Positions 51,645 through 64,000 of a stretch of DNA of 64,000 nucleotides are shown piece by piece (the stretch's first letter is position 1; each line of letters opens with the position of its first letter). The stretch is from the NCBI RefSeq assembly GCF_036373705.1, contig NC_089856.1:9821001-9885000 (forward strand), given 5' to 3'. The notes under the pieces are model-generated. The model was not told the DNA's origin and ran no database searches. It worked only from the letters and a program-made list of their open reading frames with translations. The DNA is from Amia ocellicauda. Its lineage: Eukaryota; Chordata; Actinopteri; Amiiformes; Amiidae. Made by a program: the position numbers and the translations under genes.

Positions 51645-54600
51645 CACATGCACACACAATGTATCAGGAGCACTACTGTAAATGAGTAAAGTAAAATCTT
51701 TTATCAAAGTATTTTTTGCTGTTGAATAAAATTGTTTCTAATTTGGTCTTCTTGATCTGAGTCACTCAGAGAATATGAATTCAGCTCATGATGGGGTGAA
51801 ATGTTTACTGATTATTTAAACTTTATTGTACAGCGTTGACAATGTCATTTTGATGCTCATGCTTAGTGTTTAGAAGGCCATTGTGAAATGGAAAGAACTT
51901 TTCAATAGATGGCAAATGATACTGTTTTGATGGACTGATTTGATTTTGTGATTTTGTGATTTAGTTGCTGTTTTGAGAGTCTGAGTGCATTTTGCAAATG
52001 ATTTGTGTCATTTTGGCCAAACATGGTTCAGTTTGGGGCGTGTGTTCATTGTTTTGAAAAAGTTTGGACAAATGTGCTCAAGTAATCGAGACAATTGTAA
52101 ATATTGTCCTGCGCTATCTTTGTGGCATCTCTAATTGTCACCATGAATACTTTTTTCCCTTTCTTCCCGCTCTCAACTCAAGTGTCATGCAACGTTATGT
52201 AATGTAACAAAAGCATAACCTGGCCCTGTGAAAGATGTTCTAATTATAGTCAGTGACTCAAGACAGGGAATTTACACAGTGGGAAAATCCAGTGTAACTC
52301 GCATAAAGCATTTCAGAGGTTTTAAAGGAGTTGAAGAGCGTGGAGCGATAAATGTGGCTCCCAGAACTGCTCAAGCTCCAGTCATTTTCTCTAAGAAGCC
52401 TTGTCCTGTTGCTTGTAATGCATTGGCAGGGTTTTGAAATGTGCTGTGGAAATTGCTTTTGCTAGTGCCTTGCTTGTGTGTACAGTATGTCACCGAATCA
52501 CATATGAAGCAAGACTCACACATATACAATGAAGTGTCACTTCATTATTTTTAAGGGAAACCTCATCAGGTATCAGCATGTTAAATGGCAAGTGTGTGAG
52601 TAAGTCATTTTTAACCTATGTGCTCCAGGCCGAAGTGTAACAGTACCAACATTTACTCCCATAACACTTGGTTCAGGGGCCTGTTTTGCTGACATTTTCC
52701 TTTGGTTCTCAAAAGTGGGCAAAATCCACATCATAGACATGTCTTTATTCTGTGCAATGGATACATAATTGAGATCCAGTTGTATAATCATCTGTCATTC
52801 CTTTCATAGAAGGTCCATAAACATATGAGAGCTTTTCCTGTAACCAAATAAATGCTATTTATTCTACATGACCTTGTGACTGATAGGTTTGCCAATAGCT
52901 AGAAGGTAACTATCATGAAAAACTTTTATGAAACAAGGAATCGCATAACATTATTGCATATAGGGGCTTGGAGCTATTCGCATCAGCCTGAACAGTAGCA
53001 TTCTCACAAAGCAGATCAATTTAAGCCAGGAGGAGGTTGGGTTTTGGGGAGAGGTGGGGAGGGGTGGTGTCAGGCTAACATGAGACCGATAACTCGTCAA
53101 TAAATCCCCTTTCTTTGCTGTGGTGATTTCATCAAAGCCTCTTTTGTTCCTGGTGAAGAAGCAGGCTGTAGAGAAAGCTATGCTAATCCCAATTTAAACG
53201 TCCTTTTCATCCCCAGAAGAATTCAAGCTGAGGAATTATAGTTTTCGTTTTAAAATTTCACGCCTGGGAACATTCATGGACATGGATTTTTTTTGGGGGG
53301 GAAAAGCCCTGACCCTGATTATTTCTGTGTTATATATGTTTCAAATGATGCTCACATAACCAGAGAATCTCCTGTTGCCTCATGTCTGCTTTTACCCACT
53401 ATCACAGAGCACTATCTTTATGAATAGAGCGCACAGGAGAAGTTGCATCAGTTTTCAGGGTAGGGAGTAGGGTAGACAGAAACGGGAGGCATTTGAAATG
53501 ATGAAATTGGAAGATAATGACTGGGAATTTAAAACAACCACTACAAAGACACGGAGACTGGGCCTTATCCTCTTCCGGGGCTAGTTATTAGTGCTGACCG
53601 TTTACTTCAGATGAGAAAGTTGAATGGTACAGCGGTTAAAAGAAATGAAGAATGGATTCATCTTTTAGGGATCAGACTCAGGGGGCCGTGAGGGAGTAAG
53701 TTCCATTCAGTCAGCAGCATTTACGTTGAAGGACCAGCATTAACCACCTGTTGACACCCCAATAAGCAGAGGTAGCCAGTTGAGAAATGTAAATACCTGA
53801 TCATACTGGGTTATAATAACAAACCAGGAAAAGACAGGCAATTAGGGAAACCTTAGACAAGTAACCGATAATTAAAATTAATGGATGATTACAGTTTCTC
53901 ACCTGCTGTCAGCCATGTCTTGATTTATTCATTGTAGTGAGATTGTCATCTGTTTTTGTTTTTGTTTTCTTTCTGCAGAGATTGATCTTTTACTGTCTTT
54001 TAACAGCTCTCAAGGTCACACAAACCCCCAGGTGAAGAATTGTGCAGCTGGGCATGTGTGCAACACTAATGCTCTTCCCCTGTGATGTCTGCCCTAGCCG
54101 CACTCCTCAGATATCACTACCTCTCAAGTAAGAGATGCCACAGTAAATCCTGGACAAGGCATGAAACCCTCACAACACCCTCAGGAGCGCCTGTATCAAA
54201 TACGGCCATTAGAAAGTCAACATCCCTCCCAGATGTAACCTGACCACACTCCCACAACTTTAATGAAGCGTCATTCAGAGGCTCTAGATTAAGTACATTT
54301 TATGACTGTGGCATTTGTGAATGAAAACATCTGAGAAACAACTTAAAAAAACAAAAACATTTTGTACTGATCGAACAAGAAGACCCTAATTGAAGCTTGT
54401 AAATGGCAGAAAGACAACTTGTAAACTACAGAAGGGAAAACCAAGCTAGTAAATGGCAGAAGTCTTTCTAATAATATTGTGTGGATTGCACTAAATGGAG
54501 AGGGGGGGGGGGCATTTTCAAGTAGAGGACTTGGAGATTACAGTTTGTGTGTGGCTTCAGAGGAAGAGCGAGAACTGATCCTGCCCCAAGAGAGTCTGAG

Positions 54601-54715
54601 GGGCTTCTGTTGAGCTTGAGTACGTTGTTCGAAATCAGACTTCTCCGACTGGGATTCAGTTTGAACCAACAGGCAGTGGAGGGCAGATCAAGCAATGAGA
54701 GAAACCAACCTTAGA
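51645..54715. other. rdh5-bloc1s1 spacer, middle part
   Basis: No exon, RNA gene or clear transposon is seen. The segment 53100-53300 is less AT-rich and contains GCTAATCCC, a possible OTX/CRX-type site, but nothing more specific. Confidence 0.45.
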
Positions 54716-54719
54716 AGTC

Positions 54720-55145
54720 TACACCTGTACACCGACCTAATACCGAGTTCCTCCCCATTTGGCACCACAGAACAGCCTCAATTTGTCAGGGCATAGATTC
54801 AACAAGGTGTCGAAAACCTGCTACAGAATTGGCTGGTGGTGGATCTCTACTCTGACAAGCTCGTGCTGTCTCATGTCACAGATGCTTGATTGGATTGAGA
54901 TCTGGTGACTGAACAGGCCACTGTAGCAAGCTGAATTCACTGTCATGTTCCAGGAACCATTCCTGGACAATCCTAGCCTTTTGGCAGGGAGCATTATCCT
55001 GCTGAAAAGACCCATTCGCAAATGGATACACTGCTGCCATGAAGGGATGCGCCTGATTGGCAATGAAGTTCAGATATCTTGTGGCATTCAAATGTTGCTC
55101 CACGCATCCAGGAAGAAACCTAATTAAACCATAATTTCTCACAAA
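54720..55145 (-). pseudogene. Tc1-like transposase, C-terminal remnant
   Basis: The minus strand encodes the C-terminal half of a Tc1 transposase: CVEQHLNATRYLNFIANQAH, then FQQDNAPCQKARIVQEWF and WPVQSPDLNPIKHL, with the second D and the last acidic position region of the DDE domain. After a frame change come HLVESMP and a final part ending near 54745. It differs from the spryd4-intron Tc1 family. The N-terminal half and the upstream end are missing. Confidence 0.82.
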
Positions 55146-55149
55146 ACAT

Positions 55150-57830
55150 GAGAAACATCTCAAAAGCTGGTCTTTAACTTCTCACCAGCTGTGGAATATG
55201 AAGTCCAATATGTACAAATATGCCTGTGTAAAAGTTAAAAGCTTATTTCAGGTGTGATGTTTCTCTGGCATACAACAAAGCTCTCGTAAAAGGGATTTAG
55301 GTAAGAAAGTGAACCTTAAGTGAATGGAGCATTTAAGTATTTAAGTAACTAAATATAAGACCTTGGGGTTATGCAACTTAAGTTGACACAGTCCTGAATC
55401 AAACTATGTATTTTGTACTGAAAAAGTCTAAGTACCAGGGTCACTTTATAACACTTTCCTGGCTGATTTCCTTGAGACTGCAATTCCGCTCGGTCAGTGT
55501 GTGTTTCAGGGTACAATTTGACTTGACTACATAACACAAGCAGCAAAATTTCAGGCCTTGCCCAAACTAATAGTTGGGTTATATAATCCTTTTCAACAGT
55601 TACCAACCAAGATGAAAAAAAGAAAAGCCTTACAGCATTGTAAATGCAAATCAGGGAATCAGTAAATCTGATACGGTGATTCCCTGGGTCTGTAATTTGG
55701 TGGCATGAATTTAAGCTGGTGTAATCAACCAATCAGATTGGAAACGAATACATTCTCTGGACTGGAGTGGAGACTAATAGCCCAGAGTGAAGTCCTCGGG
55801 TGCATTCCTTCATGTGTTGGATGTATGTCAAGGGATGATTTGTCCTCAACAGAAGCAGTGTTCTGAATACAAAACCCCCTTTTTAAGATGAAAATGCATT
55901 TATTGAGTCTCTTAATAGGACGATTTTGCCCAGGAGTCACACTGCACAAACCTCAAACCTTACGAAAGCCCTTCCAAAGGCAGTCTGTGACATGCTTCTG
56001 TGCTGACATGGTATTAGTATTTTAGTTTTTATGATAATATTCTAATCAGAGGACATTTTGCTGATTAGTGTCAATTTTTTTCAAACCTTCAATCAGAGGA
56101 TCAGACTTGGGTTCAAACTCTTAGATGGTGCTCTTCTTCTTTCTCCACTGCCGCCTCTGTGACTTTCAGAAGTGCAACGAAAGCTTTGCAACCCAATAGC
56201 ATGTCTTGGGTGCTGCTGACTGACGGCTTATTATGGGAATGTTTTTTTGTTTTTGTTTTTATTACATCCTTATTAGGCATGATATCTCTGAATTACAAGT
56301 AAAATGTAAAGCAAAATCAGGTCTTGAAACAAACAAAATGTACTCATAGCTTAAATAAGTACATAAGTCTTAAATTGCCCCTCGCAGGAACATTGTCTAG
56401 TTACATAAACTGCATCTATAATCGCTTTTTAGCATTACCTCACAGCTCCCCCTTAATGTAGCACACAGTAGAACAATAACACTTGACACACAACAGTGCC
56501 ACGGACGTACTATGCCAGTTATCTTAGCCATTGGTTGGCATTGTTCCTGTGGCTGTTTTTGCTTTCACAGTGTCTCACAGGAGCTCAGTCTTGCGTGTCC
56601 AAATGTCCTGCTGTAGCCAGGTGTGATCACACTTTCCCTTCCACATCACATCTTGCAAAGTGGAAATTCAGGGGGGAGGGGGCGGATTAACTGGTGCACT
56701 TTATATCTGACACTCGCAGGGTGACTTTTAAATCAATCGATATATAACCCAGTTTTTGTTTTTGTTACTTTCAGAACAATAGTGAGAGTGGAGGGAGACT
56801 TTGAGAAGTTCTATTGTGGATGCTCGGAAATGAAACATTGAATTAAAATTAAAAAGAAAAAGATAACATTTACTCACTATAGACCCCTGAATTTGGTTAC
56901 ACTTTGTGTGAAATCCAACCAACTGATCTTCACAGTATCTGAACATTACGTAGCCTAAGCGATTCTGGACATTCCCAATCTTGTACTGTCAATTTAAACT
57001 GCACGACGGCACACAAGGCTCATGACAAATCTGAGGGGGTTTCCAGAAAGCTTGGTCTGACTGTGTTTACTGTGCTGGCAGTTTCTTTCAAATACTATTT
57101 CAAAGTCCCATAAAATTAGGTGACCTGAAATATTAGGAGATCAGCCAATAGTCTAAGGCACTGTATGATGTAGGGCCCAGTTTCATTAAAGAGAATGTCC
57201 ACAGTATTTTCCATCTGTCACCTCTCTTTTGAAACATTGCGCCATTTTTAACACATTTTAGATTGTAATATGAGCAGTTTAACACAACTTGTAATATGCC
57301 ATTGTTCTGGCCAAAAGATAAATTGTAAATTACAAACAGAAATTACTATATGCATTGTTGTCATTACAATTTAATGGGTTTACATATAGACAATGGATTT
57401 GAGACACGATGCAGTAAAATGTTTAACTGTCGGTATCGTAAGGTATTGTTTTACTGGCAAAAAGAAAAATTGTAAAATTTGCAGTATTGTCTTTGTAAAT
57501 GAAAGTTTCAAAAGCTTTACAATGCGAGATTAAGTTACTTCTATGCTGTAAACAATGGCACGGATCTGAAACAAACAAAACAAAACAAAAAACTAGGAGT
57601 GCTATGGCCTGCACCTCACCAGCAAGCCTGACTACAGACGTCCTTTTCCACAAGGCCTGAATGCTTTGACGAGCTGCACACTTTGATGGCGTATCAGTGG
57701 TGATCTGGAATACGTTGTCCTTTCAGACTTTTCCTGAGAGCCTCAGGACTCTCTGACCCCAGTGTGAGGACACTGACAGGAAGCAGTATGGAGCTGCTGT
57801 ATAAGAGGACAGCGTTGTTTTTTTGGGTGG
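55150..57830. other. bloc1s1 downstream region
   Basis: AT-rich DNA with no recognisable exon or element. Confidence 0.45.
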
Positions 57831-57833
57831 TTA

Positions 57834-57839
57834 TTTATT
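57834..57839 (-). other. bloc1s1 polyadenylation signal
   Basis: The complement reads AATAAA (within AAATAAATAA), about 126 bases after the bloc1s1 stop, giving a short 3' UTR. Confidence 0.7.
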
Positions 57840-57942
57840 TATAAGAGTGCCCTGTCCTATCAGGCTTTAACCACTGTGGGACCCAGGGTTTCAGTAGTCA
57901 GTAGAGCCAGGTCTGAGGTCCTGGGCTGATCCAGTGTGCAGT

Positions 57943-57964
57943 GTGTGTGTGTGTGTGTGTGTGT
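57943..57964. repeat. Short (GT)n tract abutting the bloc1s1 stop
   Basis: About 22 bases of GT immediately after the stop codon; on the sense strand the 3' UTR begins with a CA repeat. Confidence 0.9.
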
Positions 57965-60900
57965 TCAGGAGGAGGCGGGCTGCAGCTGGCCCTTGTGCAC
58001 ATACTCCAGCGCGGTGGCAATGGTCCGCATGTCCATCTCAATACTGCGTGCCCAGTTCTCCACGTCGCCGATTTCCTGCAGAAGACAGCAAATATTTATT
58101 AGGGACACTGTGCACAGACTGATTTTAGCACACTTCACTTAGACAACAGCAACAATAGAGTGCCATTGATGCTCTTTTAACAATATAGTTACTTTTTAAA
58201 TGTTGTTCAGCTGCTCTCTATGCTAACCCTGTTAGTGTTACTCCTAAAATTCACACGTCTTATAATCATAGTGTATCTTTGTGCAGCTACATGGAATCAC
58301 AGCTGGCAGAACAGTGTGTCTGATCGCTCAGGTGGAAAGGACTTGGAGAGAGACAAACCCTGTCTTGGAAATGCTGTTTGTAGTTACTTTGTTAACACAG
58401 TAGAGGGCAGCGTTGGGTTTCTGCTAGCTACAGATTATTCATGGTGGCTGCTGTGCCTCCTAAACCTTTTGAGACAGAGGCTCAGCACATGAAGTTGCAG
58501 AAGGAACTGGTTTGAACATACCAGGGAACGGGTTAAAGAATCTAAGAATATGGTCAGTGTGCAGTCTTCAACAGTCAACATTTATTTCTCTATTCCTTCC
58601 CCCTGTCCCCCGTCCCCCAATCATACTGTGCATGTTTGATAACCAATCACACGTCACCTAGCCAAAGAAAGTCACTTTCACTGAATTTTCAGCATGCAAA
58701 GACGGACTCATCTGCCCCCTCTAGCGAACACCGAGCAGTACCGCAATGCATGTACCCACACACTGGTTCACCATGACTTGAGTTCGTGTTTTCTCCCCTT
58801 TTTAAGCGCCCTTTTATGGGTATTGTGGAAATTTGTTCAGCCTTTGAAACAAGAAGAAGAGTTGTTCTTTTTTAACTGCAGTAATGTTGATGTATTTTGA
58901 GTTATTGGCTGTTCTATAATTTTCCAATGGGACACCCCTGTAGCAATTGTCAGCTGAAAATCCATTCTTTAAATCAGTGACCTGTTGTGGAATTAAAAGC
59001 AATTCTTCAACCGACCCAACACATAATTCAAGGTTTACAGATGTAGTTTGTAACAGATGCACTCTATTACACATGTTCCCAAACTGTGGAAAACGTACAC
59101 AATCCCACTGCTGTAATAGATGGATTAGAATTGATATAATCTCAAGTGGAACATTAGAAAACACTTTTACATGGCTTTGGAGTTGGGTGGGTATCTCAAT
59201 TACATTATAAACTCGAGATCTGTAATTTAACCATTATGATGTGTGCAGGGCTGGGCTCGGGTTCGAATGTGGTCTAGTAAGTGATATAGTTTAAAGTAGG
59301 AATTATTTTAGGGTTACATTTAGGCTATTTTCAGAGGAATATTTTGAGTAATCTAAATTATGAACTAGTTAAGGGATCAAATTAGGGTTACATTTTAGGT
59401 TGGGTTAGTGGGATCTGTCCTCAATTCTGCTGGGGGGTCAGAGTTTGACTGTGTTAACTAGTACAGGTGAAGTTTGTTTGGGAAGGGCAACAAATGTTGG
59501 TGTTGGTTAGATTTGGGGATCTGGCTCTTTATCAACTAACTATGGGGTAAGCGGACATCTGATTGGTGTTATACAATGGATCAGTGTCAGTACTTGGTGG
59601 GCTAATTCATTGTGACCCACACTTTAACTGCCACCAGAATCCCCCCAAGATTCATATGGTTTGTGAACAAAACAGTTTGAGAACTTCTGCTCTATCGTTT
59701 ACCCATGGCGCTGTGGAAAGGAGAGGAGTCCTGTCTTGGAGCTGCTGTTTGTAGTTACTTTGTAAGCACAGTAGAGGGCAGCGTTGGGCTTCTGCTAGAT
59801 ACAGATCAAGCTTGGTGGCTGCTGTGCTTCCTAACCAACTGCCAGACCGACTCACATAAAAAATAAAATAAATTTGTCTTGAAGGGCATAGCCAGCCAGA
59901 TGATGCCCATTTTACAGTCATTTCATTAGGAGGTTGTCAAGAGGTCAAGTTATGCTCCTCACACAATATCATTTATATTTTATCTGAGCAGGGAGAAACT
60001 GGCTGTCCCCTTTGCGGCGTTACTAGTTTTCAGACGGTCGTGACCTTCTCTATGGTCTGTCAATTTGGCATTGTAAATGTCTGTCTAGGTTAACACTGTC
60101 CCCTTTTGAAGTTTTGACCACACTGTGACAATACAAATGGCACCAGAGGTCAAAACTATCGATGATGAACTGTATGTATGAGAAAATAATTGTTTTACAG
60201 ATTAGGTTTATATTCCACACTTGTAGGTCATCTGCTGGTGCTTTCCCAGATTCGTCCTGTTCCCAGTTGGAATATGACTCATTGTGAAGGGATATTTGGA
60301 TGCTGACCATTAAAAGGCGGTATGTAAACTAAAGACTGAAAGACCGATTTTAAAAACCTTTGTTTACTTTGCAACCTTAGAACAGCGGCAAACACTTTGT
60401 GAATCAAACCTCCGACTCACTCCAAAGGCATCCTATGGACCAGCACACTAACCCAAGGCCCTGGCTGAATGTGAAATACAGAGCACTGTGGCCAGGAAGG
60501 CAGGACGGTGGCATTTGATGTATCCAGGACAGGTGCTCCAATTTCAGACACAGACGCCTCTTCGCTGGCTCAGCGTTCGATGGTGACAATACAGCATTGA
60601 GAGTTTAAGTTACAACAAAGCGTGACCCTTCTGGATCCATTTGTGTTACACATTGCCCACAGGCATGTGCACCTATATGGCTTCAAAGACATCGCCCTTT
60701 GAGTCATTATCAGGCTGTAGAAAAGGAATTCTCTTTCATTCCCTTTGATAGGCGAACACTTTTTTAATAATGCCCCCTAACAGACATGACTGTGACTCGT
60801 TTGGTTTTGTTATCGCTTGACTTGCATGACTCGACATAAAACGAGGGCTCAATCTGTTCTCAACATTTCTTCATATGGAAATCTCTGATTGAGATTGTGG

Positions 60901-60950
<50 letters not shown>

Positions 60951-61738
60951 TATATACATTTTTTTTTTTTTCATATAATTTCTTTTCTGCTGACATTATA
61001 CTAATACAGCACTATAATACATCCCTACTGCAGCATGACTGATTTCTGCACAACAAGTGACAACCAAATTCAATAGATCACTGGAAACGAAATGCCAAAA
61101 TGCTCGTAACCAACTGTATTGTATCGCTGGACTGGAAAAAGACTTCAGCAAATTGATTTAATTTGTATTGCTTCTGAAGGGCACAGCTTCCAATTTAAGA
61201 TTCCCATCCCATTTCTAGCTCGAAATGCTTTTCATAATTTTTTTAAACTAAACAAGTAGGATGAAATTAGAATATGGGAGCCAGTTTTCATACACAGATA
61301 TTTTTGTCTTCTCTCAATCTCCCAAATAATGTATTGAAGCTTGAAAATATCAAATTTGCCTGATATAATCCATTATCTTTTCCCATAAACGTTTTTGTCT
61401 GTTCTCAAGCTGCTTTGGCTGAAGTATAGTGTATCGGTTTATGGGGGGGGGGGGGGGTGGTGCGAGAGCTAGAGCGCTTGTATTTCAAAACTGTTCACAA
61501 ATTGGTTTGACCAGGTTGCCGCGATTTTCGTCCTGGCCTGAATATAGTTGCGGGAAACCCTGTACTCTGCCATCGACCACCCACTCAAGTATTCAGAACT
61601 CTCACCTTCAGGGCCTGGTTGAAGCCCTCCACCATACTGATCCACTGGGCCGTCTGCTTTGCGAACTGACTGGCCTGGATCTGCAGCGTTTTCACTTCAT
61701 GGTCCAGTTTGCGCTGGTTCACGTAGGCCTGGGCCACC
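57965..61738 (-). CDS. bloc1s1: BLOC-1 subunit 1, last two coding exons (5' part outside window)
   Basis: BLOC1S1 is a small coiled-coil protein of the BLOC-1 and BORC complexes, which act in lysosome-related organelle formation and lysosome positioning. Coding exons on the minus strand: 61606-61738 (VAQAYVNQRKLDHEVKTLQI, through QFAKQTAQWISMVEGFNQAL) and 57965-58075 (EIGDVENWARSIEMDMRTIA, ending GQLQPASS and stop TGA). The acceptors are CCCAACAG and CTTCTGCAG, and the donor is AAG|GTGAGA. These two exons cover about the last 80 residues of a protein of about 125 and are nearly identical to the human C-terminus. The first two exons (the MLSRLLKEHQ-type start in the family) are not found before 64000 and must lie to the right. 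The final intron is 3.5 kb and holds a duplicated repeat with CTCF-like motifs. rdh5 follows in the same direction. Confidence 0.95.
58332..58466 (+). repeat. Duplicated 130-base repeat, copy A, with CTCF-like motif
   Basis: This block and 59711-59836 share GTGGAAAGG, TGTCTTGG, GCTGTTTGTAGTTACTTTGT, CACAGTAGAGGGCAGCGTTGG, TTCTGCTAG and TGGTGGCTGCTGTG in the same order and orientation. It contains ACAGTAGAGGGCAG at 58397-58410, 13 of 14 positions of the CTCF core. Confidence 0.85.
59711..59836 (+). repeat. Duplicated 130-base repeat, copy B, with CTCF-like motif
   Basis: Second copy, same strand, about 1.37 kb from copy A and also inside the last bloc1s1 intron. The CTCF-like 14-mer is unchanged at 59768-59781, although flanking bases differ. 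Confidence 0.85.
60901..60957. repeat. (TA)n microsatellite
   Basis: TA repeats with ACAT interruptions, followed by a T tract. Confidence 0.95.
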
Positions 61739-63906
<2,168 letters not shown>

Positions 63907-64000
63907 TTTAAAATTTTGAATGATGAAAATCAGGTCAAGAATATCACAAATATTAGTTTGTTTTCCCCAGTAGACTATATTCCACAATCCACCTCCCAAG

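Overview
The window is nuclear DNA from a vertebrate, almost certainly a ray-finned fish. It shows GT-AG introns, isolated coding exons, long 3' UTRs, dense microsatellites, Tc1/mariner and hAT transposons and CR1-like LINE 3' ends. The CR1-like ends carry a TTCTTATG tail of a kind I associate with gar, bowfin and sturgeon genomes, so a non-teleost ray-finned fish is my best guess, held loosely. There are no prokaryotic features.

Layout: (1) 655-7665, plus strand: last four coding exons and long 3' UTR of integrin alpha-5 (itga5). (2) 9195-12220, plus: complete pancreatic elastase cela1, eight exons, behind a TATA promoter with acinar-type motifs. (3) 13887-17435, plus: two-exon spryd4, whose intron holds a Tc1 transposon that itself carries a nested solo LTR. 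(4) 20133-36389, minus: complete 18-exon glutaminase gls2 (593 codons), with a CpG-rich promoter near 36.4-36.8 kb. Two of its introns are mostly transposon. (5) 36.8-42.4 kb: intergenic, with a terminal-inverted-repeat element, a Tc1 derivative and a lone repeat arm. (6) 42473-44667, minus: complete four-coding-exon rdh5, with a possible 5' UTR exon near 49.1 kb. (7) 45-57.8 kb: repeat remnants and otherwise featureless DNA. (8) 57965-61738, minus: last two coding exons of bloc1s1, whose 5' part lies beyond the right edge.

Splice sites and phases were checked by hand. The joined reading frames are cela1 267, spryd4 223, gls2 593 and rdh5 321 residues, each close to its human counterpart. All six genes have human orthologues on 12q13. 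spryd4 next to gls2, and bloc1s1 upstream of rdh5 in the same direction, repeat the human arrangement. The genes do unrelated jobs (adhesion, digestion, glutamine breakdown, visual cycle, lysosome-related organelles); they are linked by ancestry, not pathway.

No wholly new gene system was found. The most interesting items are: an inverted-repeat (foldback) element filling about 90% of one gls2 intron; the solo LTR inside Tc1 inside spryd4, with a target duplication that proves the order of insertion; a hAT element with a perfect 8-bp target duplication; a GC-AG intron in itga5; a compact NR5A2/PTF1/HNF1-like motif array at cela1; and CTCF-like motifs, two of them on a duplicated repeat in the bloc1s1 intron.
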